A DNA stretch of 64,000 nucleotides, taken from the NCBI GenBank assembly GCA_024345305.1, contig BRON01000001.1, positions 1,302,001 to 1,366,000 on the forward strand. Reading direction: 5' to 3'. Each line of letters opens with the position of its first letter. Position 1 is the first letter of the stretch. Made by a program: the position numbers and the translations under genes. Positions 21,854 to 32,326 of the stretch are shown here, in pieces. The DNA is from Mrakia gelida (taxonomy: Eukaryota > Basidiomycota > Tremellomycetes > Cystofilobasidiales > Mrakiaceae). A model generated the notes under the pieces. The model was not told the DNA's origin, did no database searches, and was given only the letters and a program-made list of their open reading frames with translations.

Positions 21854-24800
21854 TCAAATCAACGTCCCCGCCTCCCCTCCTCCTTCCAGCTCTCCCACCT
21901 CCTCCCTACAAACCGGACACCTCCTACTCCCCTCGAACCACCTCCTCGCACACTCCTCGTGCCCCACATGCCCGCACCCAGGGCTCAACCCAACGGCCAT
22001 CTCTTCAGCCTTGAACACGCTCAGGCATCCGAACGAGCATCGATCGACGCGCTGGTCGTTCCAGGAGAGCTTGATCTTGGTTTTGCCTGCTTTGGTGGTT
22101 CGGCGGGAGAGCTCGACGATGGGATGGTGAGGGAGGAGGGAGAGTTCGTGAGGGGAGAGGTGGGCGGGGACGGAGGGGGAGAGGAAGGTTTCTAGAACTT
22201 GGGCGGCCTGGAGGGGTGGTTGGGACGATGAAAGGAGAGCAAAGGGGTAGATAAGAGAGGAGAGGAGTCAGCTCAGTGAAGAGGAGGAAAAGAGGTGAAG
22301 AAGGCGAAGCGAAAGGGCGAGAGGAGACGCGACGCACCTCGAACTGATTCGCGTTTTGATCGAGTTGGCTGACGAGGAGATCTGCAGAACGATGCGTGAC
22401 GCAAAACGAGAGAGTCAGTGGTGTGCCCTTCTTGCTTCTCGGAGAAAGAAAGAGGTAAGGGAGACGCGGACTCACCCAAATCAGTGATCTCGAACGGCTG
22501 AGGCTGGAGCTGCTGCTGCTGCTCTCCAACCGACTCTCCTCTCAGCGACTCCAGCGTCTCCTCCCTCCCACTTCCAGCTCCCACGTTCCCCATCGTTGTC
22601 GGTGGAGGAACAGGGGGCAAAGGTCTCGCCGCCCAAGCAGGTCGTCCACCGTCTCCTTCGTGCGCTCCCTCCCTCCGTCGTTCCGTCCCATTCCAGCTCT
22701 GCCTCGTCGTCCCTCCCGTCGAGCTTCCCGGCCTGATGGGAGACTGAAGTCCCGAAGGATACTCCGAGATCGATGAAGAAGAGACCGAGACGGCTGAGGT
22801 CCTTCGAGGGAGTTGGAGGTGCGGCGAAGAGAGGGAGGACGAGGTTCCGTTGAGAGGAGGTCGAGAAGGAGGAGGTGGTGGTGTTGGCGGTGGAGGAGCA
22901 GGTGGACGACGTGAGGGTGGTACCGAAGCGAGTGCGTGAGGATGCGGGAGGGAGGGAGGGGGTGTTGGTGGTCTTCTGGTCGCTGAAAGCGGAGGAGGAT
23001 CCCATGACGAAGGAGGGAGGGAGTTTGGCGAGTCGTCTATGGCGATTCCCTCGTGAATGGTTTGAGCCGAAGGACATCGAGCTGGAGGAGGCGGCGGTGG
23101 TCTTCGCCGACGGCTGAGTCGAAGGAGGATGGCGGGAGGAGGGTTGGCTGGTGGACGAGGAGGAAGGGGTGGTGCTTCGCCTGGAGATGAAGACCGCGAT
23201 GGAGATGGACGCGATTCTGGCTCCTGCGAGAAACGCGACGGCGTGACCTCCTCGGCCAGAGGACTCCGTATCCGGTGCTCAAAGGAGCCCTGTCTTGACC
23301 ATGGTTGCGATGCTGGTCTTGTCGTGATGGGAGTTGGAGGAGTGAGGTTGAGATCGGGAGATGAAGTCGACGCGTCGATGGATGAGGGAGATGGAGTAAT
23401 GCTGGGAGTGGAAGACGAAGCTGATGCAAGAAGATGTGCGATTGGGTCGTAATGTGATGTGAATAGTGGTAGGCGAGGTAGCGAGGGTAGGGAAGGAGGT
23501 AGTGACGTAGGAGCAGGTCGTTCAACGACGCTTGTGAGGTCGAGGGAGATTGCCGGTTCCGACTGCCAGCTGAATGAAGGAAGGGATGGGACTCGCTCGG
23601 TCGTTGGACGTCGAGGAGGAGAGGAGGTAGGAGGTGGAGCTGATACGGGTCGAGGGGGAGTTGGCGGAAGAGGTAGAGGTGGTGATGGGCTGGTCGTCGT
23701 TTCGGTTGTCGAACTGAGAGCAGCTTGGTCCTCGCTTGTCTCCTCCTCCTCTCCCTCGGATTCGCCAGCAGTCTCCCAAGCTCTCATCCTCCTTATTCTC
23801 TCCTCGAACCCAATCCCCTCCCTGACCATCTCGTCCCATATCCTCCGCGACAGCGAGAGAGGTTCGACGACGAGCGGAACCTCGGTCGTTAGAGATTCAG
23901 GAACCCTTGGCTCGACGACCTCGGCTGGAGGAGCCTCCTCGACGACTGGAGGGAGGTACGAAGGAGGTGGTGAAGAAGGGATGGGAGAGGTCTGAGTTGG
24001 GAGTGGCGGTGGATCTGGGATTGGGGAGGTTGGACGTGGTTGGAGGAGGGAGTTGGAAGAGGTTGGGTAAGGAGGAGAGGGATCGAGCTCGTTGGAGGAG
24101 GGAGGAGGTTCGGCTGGGATCCTGCTTCCTAGAACGAGAGGTGAGGACCTTGACTGTATATACGATGGTGGTGGGAGGGTTGGCGTGAGATCCGAATCGT
24201 CCTCCAAGGGAGTAGGTGCGACGACATCTGGTGTGCGACGAGAAGGAGAATGAATGACGGTCGAGGATCTCGATCAGCTCTCTCGTTCCTCCTTCCCCTC
24301 CTCTTTGCTCGTGTGCCAGCAGCGAGAAGAAGAGAGCTCACCTTCTTGGACGTTCCTCCTTCTCATACTCGCTCCCCTATCGAGGTTCATCCCTACTCGA
24401 GCTCTGGCTCTCCGAACGTGAGCTGTCGACGCCGAGGAGGAGGAGGGAGCTGGAGGAGGAGCCTGAGGAGGATGGGGAGCACGCATCGCAGCTTCACTCC
24501 TCCTGTACCTCTCCCTGATAGCTTCAGAAGCAGTCTGGAGAGGCTTGAGAACGATATCCTCCCTCCCATCTACGCCATCACCTCCTCCTTCCCTCCTCTT
24601 CCTCCTCCTCCTCGCTGGAGGTGCTGATCCCGAGGTCGATGCTTGCTCGTCGACGACTTCGAGGACGGATCTTGAGCTTGAAGCACTCGTGAGATCGGTA
24701 GAGTATGGACTGGACCTCCCTTGACGAACTCTGACCATGTTGGGAGGTGGAAGAAGGGTGACTTGGCCATGGAAGGTCGAGACGTTGGACCGGTAGGAGG

Positions 24801-24912
24801 GAGCTGTCGTGTCGGCTCGAAGACCTCGTCGGTTTCGTTCAGGTCGAGGAGGAGGAGTAGGAAGGGGAGCAGTATTCGGGTTCGTGAGATTGGAAGGTTG
24901 AGGGAACGCCAT
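21854..24912 (-). CDS. Large Pro-rich protein with C-terminal RING-like zinc finger
   Basis: Predicted ubiquitin ligase-type protein of about 906 residues. Exons on minus are 24342-24912, 22476-24227, 22338-22381 and 21854-22207; phases close. Residues 1-770 are low-complexity and rich in Pro and Ser, with many PPxxP stretches that could bind SH3 or WW domains, plus an Arg-rich patch near residues 100-115. A short helical piece (LLVSQLDQNANQFE) leads into the last exon. The C-terminal 60 residues form a Cys/His finger: CSFGC, then GCGHVGHEEC, WF and CPVC. This C..C-H..H..C-WF-CPxC order resembles RING-H2 or the RING of vacuolar and SEA-complex proteins. The first pair is C-x3-C rather than the usual C-x2-C, so zinc binding there is atypical. 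The substrate and partner are unknown. The start at 24912 is the first ATG of a long open exon. Confidence 0.78.
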
Positions 24913-25603
24913 CACGGCGCGAGGAGAGAGGTGTGGGCAGATGAAGGGTGGGAGAGAGAAGGGAGGAAGGAAGGCAGGGAGGAGGAAGGAAGGACACAGC
25001 GAGCGAGCTCGATCCCGACGTCATCAACAGCGCTTTTTGTTCATTTTTCGTCGGCAAGCAAAACTTCAGCCTGTTCGAGGCTGAATATGTGCACTGTTTA
25101 CTTCAACTCTGATCATTCAAAAAGTTTGCGCCAGGCGAGCTGAAGGGCCTGGCCCGAAGATCGAGACGAGATGCGAGCTCAACGCTTTGCTTCTCGTCTT
25201 CTCACCCTCTTTCCTCGCGAACAAAAAGCGATACGGACGAGTAATGATGTGCTGTATAGTATGCGAAACGGTTTGACAAGAGATTATATGCAAAGAAACG
25301 AGAGAGAGAGCAAATGCAACGAAACAGCGAGCGAGAGAGCGACGACGACGAAGAAATGCAAGGAGATGAGTGTCCAGTGTAGATAGAGAGATATAGAGAA
25401 GAGGCGAGCGATGTATGTTAAAGAAAGGAAGAGAGTGTATGTATGCAATGCAGGACCGAGATGGGAAAGTTGACGGGCCTGAAAAGAAGAGCAAGACGAA
25501 GGAAAGAAGACGCGTCGCGTCAGTCGGGTGTTCAAAGCTTCCTCCCCTCTCATTCTCGAAAGCAACTGACCTGTGAGACCTCACGTCACCCAGAGAACCT
25601 GAA
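24913..25603. other. Promoter region of the RING-finger gene
   Basis: About 690 bases lie between the RING-finger start and the stop of the Zn2Cys6 gene, both on minus. T-rich and A-rich patches occur near 25030-25130 and 25230-25440 and are unlike the GC-rich coding flanks. No coding signal is seen. Confidence 0.5.
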
Positions 25604-27456
25604 CTACTCCCACGAGCTATCCCCCCAGGTTCGATGCACAGGAGTGACGAACTCGTAGCCTCCGAGCGGTTGCGACGACGCCGACGACGAGGATCCGGCA
25701 AAAGGAAGAGGGCGAGGATGGTGGACTCCCAGGTTCGAGGACGAGGACGAAGACTCGGACGAAGCCCATGCTGGAGGGAGGGAGTGTTGCATCAGGTTTG
25801 GCTGGAGGTATGGGTGGACAGGGTCGTCGTGGTACTTGTTCGAAGGGTAGGTGGAAGGGTCGAGTCCAAGTCCGACGTTGAAGTAGGACGACGCGTCCGA
25901 CTGGAAGGGTTGGGTCTCGAGCGACGAAACGGCAGGTTGGAATGTAGGAAAGGTGTTGATGGGAGTGTGGGCTTGGTGCTGGAAGGGTTGGGAGGGCGGT
26001 GGGTAGGGCTGAATTGGGGAACGAGGAGGAGGAGGCGGAGGGGGAGGGTGGGAGTAGAGATGCTGTTGTTGCGGCTGAGGAGGAGGAGGAGGTTGGAAGG
26101 AGTTATCGTAGGAGGAGGATGGGAAGCCATACAACGGAGGGCTGGTCCGGAAGGGGTTCTGGATTGTGGGAGTCGAGAGGGAAGATCCGAGAGATACGCG
26201 TCGCGAAGTTGACGAGTAGGGATGACTCGAACATTGCGTTCGATGGTGCTGAGGACCTCGATCCGACTTTGGCGAGAGGTTCGAGGAGGTGATGATTGGT
26301 TTCCGCTCGAGAGGCTCGCTCGTGTAGCAGGAGGTGGAGGTGGAGGACGACGAGCGAGAGCTTCCGGTCGAGGGTCGTTTTCCTGGGAGGCGAACGGTCT
26401 TGGTTCCGTAGACGCAGGGAATTCCTTTCTTCTCGCATCGAATGCAGGAAGCCTGTCCGTCGCACTAGCGAAGAGGAAGAAGAGAAAAGGAAAGCGGTCA
26501 GCGAGAGGTTTTCGATCCGCTCCGAACGGACGACGGGTCTCGATCTCGACCTCCTCTCCCTTTACATCTACTTCCTACCCCGCCAACGGACGATATAGTG
26601 CTGAGAGATTGAACTCACCTTGGATTTCCTCGCTCGGCAGGCCTGGCACGCCTGGAAACGAAGATTTAAAAGGGTACGCGTGGTCAGTTTTCGACAGCGA
26701 GTTCGAAGATCAATCTCGAGGTTCATTGACGATCAAGCCGAGAAGTCTCGCTTAGATTGTTCTTCCGAGGGCACTAGCACTCACCTGCTGCGTCCTAATC
26801 TCCTCCTTGCACATCCTGAATCCACTCGCTGGAGTAGTCGAGATGGAAGCGTCCGTGCCCGTTCGTGCCTTCGAAGAGCCCTCCGCCGCGAAAGGATTCA
26901 TCGAGTGCCCCGAGTGCCAATCTTCTCCCATTCCAGGAGGAGGGGTCGAGTCGAAGTAGTGAGGCATGAGAGGGGAGGGTAGAGGAAGGGTCGAAAGGGT
27001 TGAAGAGGGAGGAAGTGGAGGTGAAGCGGGAGGAGGGAGGTGGTTGGGAGGAGGAGGAGGGAGAAGGTCTGCCGACTGAAGTTCGAAGATGCTGAAGAAC
27101 CCGCCGAAGTCCTCTGCGGTCGAGCTGCTTCCGCTGCTCCTTCGATCCTCCTCCCTGAACGTCGAAGGGACGGCGAACTGCTCCAACCCGTTGGGCGAGA
27201 CTCGGACGACATCGTCCTCTGTTCGAAGCGACGACGTGGTTGGTCTGAAGGGATACGAGTCGGGTCGACTGCTGAGGTCTTGGTTGAAAGTGGGAGGTAT
27301 TCGGGAGTAAGAGGAGTAAGGTGGCTGAGGTTTTGTGGATGACGAGTGGGGCAGGAGGGAGAGGGCGGAGGAGGAGGGAGAGATGAAGGAGGTCGACGTC
27401 GAAGTCGGTCGACGAGCGATGTTCCGCTTCCATTCTTGATCTTCTGCCGCGAACAT
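25604..27456 (-). CDS. Zn2Cys6 transcription factor, 5' end uncertain
   Basis: Predicted fungal binuclear-cluster DNA-binding regulator acting in the nucleus. Exons on minus are 26785-27456, 26619-26651 and 25604-26464, giving about 521 residues if the ATG at 27456 is the true start. The cluster is split by an intron: CQACRARKSK at the end of the small exon and CDGQASCIRCEKKGIPC at the start of the next. This gives the full C-x2-C-x6-C-x5-C-x2-C-x6-C pattern at residues 226-252. Unusually, the cluster sits in the middle, after a Ser/Pro/Phe-rich region (FEDFGGFFSIFELQ-like), instead of at the N-terminus. The tail is Pro/Gln/Ser-rich and no fungal-specific middle homology domain is seen. The CAG just inside 27456 could instead be an acceptor for upstream exons between 27.5 and 28.6 kb, so the N-terminus is provisional. 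Confidence 0.72.
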
Positions 27457-29882
27457 GAGACGAAGTTCAGGCCAGAGAGAAGAAGAGAGAGAGGATGGAG
27501 GTAAGAGGGAAGACTCACTTGGCTGTAGTATCTTTGGAGGGATCTTCTGGGGTGGAGAGCGTGCAGAACCAAACTCGTCGACTCCCCGTAGATTGAGGTT
27601 CGGTGTTTGACCTTCCTGAGACCACTACCGAGGAAGGAGAACTGCAAAAACGTCGTGGATCCCTCACTTCGACGACCCAGTGCTCTGGTACTCACTCTGT
27701 CGGAAGTATAGCTGCCTAATCTCGAGGGTTCACGCGGAGGATAAGCGACGAGAGACGAGAGCGAGAGTAGTCAAGGACGTGGAGAGATGCTAGGGAACGC
27801 TGAATAGGATGAACTTACTAGCTCGTATGTAGAGCCGAGACAGAAGAGTCGACGATCACGAGAAACCAAACAACTGAGGCCCATGAAGGGGAGAAGAAGA
27901 AGAGGAAAGAGGGCGTCAGATTGATAACCAAACAACCATTCAACGCCGAGTTGAAGGTCCAAGGAACCGAGCAAAATGCCTCACTGCTGAATGCTAGACC
28001 ATCTACAATCGCTGTAGTGCCATGCAAGCTTGAGTCTGGAAGAAAAAGCGAAGAGCCGGTCAGCCGGAGGAGATTGGGAGGTCGAGCTCAAGTCGAAGGC
28101 GAGACGTCGTCGTGACGTACAGGAAACCGAAGCTTACCTGGGCCTCTCTCTCTTCTTCTTCTTCTACAACGTCCGCCGCTCTTGGGAGCCATCAGCGAGC
28201 GGCCACCGACGGCCGTCCCTCAGCGCCCTCCTCGCGCAACGCAATTATCCGAGAAGAAGGAAGGAATTTGCTCACTTGGGTTTTCAACCGACGCGTCGGC
28301 GACCAAGGGAAAAGGTCTCTGTGACTGCTCGTCTTCGCTCTTCTCGCGCAAGCTATGTACCGCCAGCGAGCTGTCGAAGAGGGGTTGCATCAGCTCGAGC
28401 CTGGCCCAAAAAAAGTTCCAGAACGGGAAGCGAGGAAGGAGGCTCACGATTCTTCCTTTGAACTCTCGAGCTGAACCGACCGATCTCCTCGAGCTCGTCG
28501 TCTCAGTCATCTGGAAGACGGAGTGATCGTTCCATCTGATCGAGGAGCTTGCCATGGCCATTCCTGGCTTTATCGAGGCCGAGCGAACCTTGGCAGGAGA
28601 TGGAGAAGGGGAGGACGAGGAGGAGGAAGGGGAAGCGCGAAGGGTGAGTCGACGTTGGTCGGGACTCGACGAAGGGGCGAGGATCTGGAACAAAGGACTG
28701 TTGAAGTGAAAGAGAGTCAGAAAGTGCCGAATGGAGTTGGTTTGATGTGCGAGGGAGGAGGGTAAGTTAGAGGAGAGAGGAGAGAGGGAGGAACCGTCGA
28801 AGGATGAGGGGAGGTTCAAAAACCTCGAGCTCGACGAAGGAGGAGGATCAGCTGCTCGTCCTTTTTTACTCAGAGCACGAGGAGAAGGGCTGGCTGCCTT
28901 CCAGCAGAGGGAGAGAGGAAAACAGTGTCCCCGCTCGCAAAGCATCCGAGCTCTTGACGTCTGGGAGGTCGAAAGCGGAGGAGAAGAAGGGAGGGAGCTT
29001 GAGGAGAGGAGGATAGGATCGAATCGAGCTCGCTCCTGCTAATTGACTGTAGAACCGAAGTCAGGGGCAGACGACGCTGATATTGGGTTCAAGTGCAAGT
29101 GAGAGAGATGAAGTGGAAGAGGACAGCGAGCTGGAAAAATTTGAGCAGGCGTGATGGAAGGAGGGGAAGAAAGAGGGTCGTGATCGTTGAAAGGGAAGGA
29201 AGGTGTCGAGCTCAACAACTCTTCTCCTTCCCTCGCGACTCCCGCGACGCTCAGTCGCCCAGGAATCGAGCTTTATCCTTCAGGACCTGACCGACTCTTC
29301 CTCTCAACTCGACAAGTGAGTGGTTACTGCGACTTGTCTCAGTTTTCCTTCGTTCTCGCTGGCTCAACTCTGGTCACCTCCCTCGCTCCTCCTCCCTCCT
29401 CCCTCTCTCCTGACTCTCCCTCGTCCTTCTTCTCGTTTTCCATCCTCAGCTCAACTCCAGATATCACCCAACTCTCTTCCTGATCTACAGCTCATCGACG
29501 CCAAGATCTCAGCGTCGTCCCTACCAGCAATCCCCTTCGGCCCTTCGACCTCGGCCCACAAATCTCGAGCGACGTCTCGAAGGTTTGCTTCTGCCCTTCG
29601 ATCTCGATCTCCTCTCGGCTCCCCTTGTCGAAGCTGCTATCACTAATTTATCCCTGACAAACCAGGCTGGAACTTCCTATCTCTCGGGGGCCTACTCAAA
29701 GCCTACTGCACAACTCTGAGAAGGAGGTCGAGACCGAGGGAATCTCACCCGTGGCCGAGGAGGTCCTCGAGACAGGACGCGCGCCGTCTTCTTCTTCCTC
29801 CATAAGCTGCAGATAACGACATCAAACATCTTCCCTCCAACTACAACCCACCCGCATCCTCCTCCACTCTCTCTTCTCTCCC
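27457..29882. other. Unresolved region, possible upstream exons on minus
   Basis: Several short minus-strand pieces look coding: MASSSIRWNDHSVFQMTETT ending at a GTGAGC near 28480, SLREKSEDEQSQRPFPLVAD near 28340, KKKKREAQ ending at a GTAAGC near 28137, IVDGLAFSSEAFCSVPWTF near 27980, and SRDRRLFCLGSTYEL ending at a GTAAGT near 27820. Their phases do not chain cleanly, so I could not decide between 5' exons of the Zn2Cys6 gene and a separate small gene. The stretch 28960-29882 looks non-coding and should hold the promoter and 5' UTR introns of the SNG1-like gene. Confidence 0.35.
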
Positions 29883-32035
29883 ATGTCCAACACCGTCACC
29901 TCAACCGCCGACCTCTTCTCCCCTTCGATTCGCCAAACCCAACCCTTCGACTCATCCGTTACCTTCTCGGGAGGCTCCCAGTCGGACGATATCGAGATGA
30001 ATCGAAACTCAAGCTTCTCTGGAGGGAACGGAGGGAAGTCAGAGCTCAACCAAACCCCTTCACCTCCTCCTGCAAAGAACTCGTGGCGAGCTCTCTTCCC
30101 TGCGATACCTGGAGTCGTGGTGCTCTTGACCGTCGTCTTCTTCTGCTCTTCCCTCTGGCTCTTCGGAAGTCTGGTGCGTATTCTTCTATTTATGCGCACC
30201 TCGTTCCTCTAGCAGTGACGCGAGCTGACCTTCTTCGCTGTATTCTCAGTCTAACTCGAACGGTCGAGCTCACAACCTCAACCTTCTCGTCGTGGACTTC
30301 GACGGAGGAGCGGTCGGTGAGCCTCTTCGTTCCCTCCCTGCTTCGACTCCGACATCACCTACTGATCGCTCGCACGATTCCGTCCTCAGGTTCTTCTCTC
30401 CTCGCCGCCGCATCGTCCCTCAACGGAAATCCCAACCTCCCGACCTTCGACATCCTCCCCGCCGCTGGACTGACGCCGGAGGAGATCAACAAACGAGTCT
30501 TCGACGGCAAAGCTTGGGGAGCTATCTACTCTACCTCGGGAGCTTCAAATCGTTTCAGCGCCGCGATGGCGTCGGGAGCAGAGACGAGCTACGACGCGAC
30601 TCAAGCTCTAGTCTACACGGGAGTCGAGACGCGCTACACCACGGTAAGTTGACCCTTCTTGCCCCCGTTTCATCGGCCAAAAATACTCATCGGTCTACCC
30701 TTTTGTTTTCGCAGATCTGGTCGTCGATACTCCTCACGGCAATCCTAAAGACTCAGGGAATCGCGACCGCAATTTTCTTCGAATCAACCGTCTCGCCTCT
30801 CCTCGCCTCCAGTATCAACGGAACTTCCCCCGCTCTCTCCACCAGTCAACTCGCTATCCTCAACGCCCCCATCTCGTCGACCTTCGTGAACCCAGCGCCG
30901 TTCCAGTTCGCAGCTCGAGTTTTGGTCAATACCGTCGGTGAGTCCACTTCTGCGCAACTCGTTCCTCTTCCTTGTTCGCTCGTCCAGACACTGATCGCGC
31001 CTCTCCTTTCTTCGCTTCCCTTCCATCAGGAATGGTCCTCGTTTGTCTCATGCAGTTCTTCTTCGTTCGTCTTCTGCCTCTCTTCGACGAACAGCCGTCC
31101 TGATCCTCGAGCGACGCGACTGACCTTCCTCCCTTCTCGTCCCCCCTCTCCTCGCCCCTCCCATCTTCTTTCTCCGTCTTCACAGATCATGGGACTCAAC
31201 GGTATCATGACGGGCCTCAGATTCTACCATCGAGTCTCCGTGTCCAACCTCCTCAAGTTCCGCTACCCGCTCAAGCTCGGCTGGACCGTCCTCTGCGCCA
31301 TCGTCTCCCTCTTGTGGGTCCTGCCAGTCACAGAAAACACCTTGGGAGCTAAGGAGGTTTTCGCTCTTTGGACCGTCACTTGGTGAGTCTTTCTTCTCTT
31401 TGGTCTCCCCTCTCTCTTCTCTCTCTCTCTCCCTCTCGCTCGCTCTCGACACCTCGCAAGTCGAGCTGATCGCGTCGTCGTTTCGTTCCTCTCTCGAACG
31501 CAGGAGCTACGCCTACATCTTCTTCAACACCTTCGACATCATCACCTCCTTCATCCCCCTGCCCTTCGTTCCTCCCTTCGTTCTTGCCAGCATCCTCACG
31601 AGTGGTGAGCTCTCGTCTCGTCCCTTCTTCGCTCGTTTCGTTTCGTTCGTTCGACAGCCGAGGCTGACTCGTCTTCCCCTCCCTCTTCCCTTCCAGTCGC
31701 CGCCACCGTCTACCCCATCGAGCTCCAACCCGATTTCTACAAGGTCAGCCTCCTCGCTCGTCTCTATCTCCCTTCTTCCCTTCGCTTCGAAATCAAAGCC
31801 AGCCTCCTTCTCTGTTTGCTTCGCTTCGCATCAGATCCACTACATGTTCCCTTCCCACGCCAACTGGATGATTCAAATCGTCATCTTCGGGAAGGGAGCT
31901 GTGCAGAGCAACCTCAAGTACATCGGCGTCCTCGCTGCTTGGATCGTGGTGACCGAGATTGGGTCCTTGCTCGGACAGAGGCATCGAAGTCGAGCGTCGA
32001 TGAAGGAGGACGCTCCTCCCGCCGTTGCCCACTAG
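29883..32035 (+). CDS. SNG1/DUF3533-type membrane protein, 9 exons
   Basis: Predicted multi-pass membrane protein of 471 residues in the family of the yeast nitrosoguanidine-resistance protein SNG1 (DUF3533). Exons: 29883-30173, 30250-30316, 30390-30643, 30715-30937, 31030-31064, 31186-31382, 31504-31604, 31697-31743 and 31835-32035; phases close. The layout fits the family: a soluble Ser-rich start, a first membrane helix (PGVVVLLTVVFFCSSLWLF), a large extracytosolic domain beginning LNLLVVDFDGG and containing GLTPEEINKRVFDGKAWGAI, then a bundle of about five helices (for example LGWTVLCAIVSLLWVLPV and FFNTFDIITSFIPLPFV) and a short tail. In yeast such proteins affect drug resistance or lipid asymmetry; the role here is inferred from family. 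Parts of the 5' flank (29.3-29.5 kb) may be an untranslated intron. Confidence 0.87.
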
Positions 32036-32326
32036 ATTCTCCCTTTCGCTTAGACTTCTCTCTCTCTCACGCTTCGCTAGACTACAGGCTCAACTCTTAA
32101 TTTACCTATCATGATCGTCTCTCTCTTGCTCGGGATCGAGAGGCAAAGCGAAACGAAACCGAAGACGCGTCGAAGTTACTTTTGCGTTCCGTCGCGCACT
32201 TGTTGGGTCTCTCCCTCTCCCTCTCCCTCCTCAAACCATTCAAAAGACAAACGAATGCATCCCAGAAACAACCAAAGTGAGAGCACGGATCAAAATCAAA
32301 CGAGGCAGCCCTCTCCCTCTCCCTCC

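Noticed and set aside
30292..31386. 364-codon plus-strand open frame
   Set aside because: It reads through four introns of the SNG1-like gene that all show donor, branch and acceptor signals and phase agreement.
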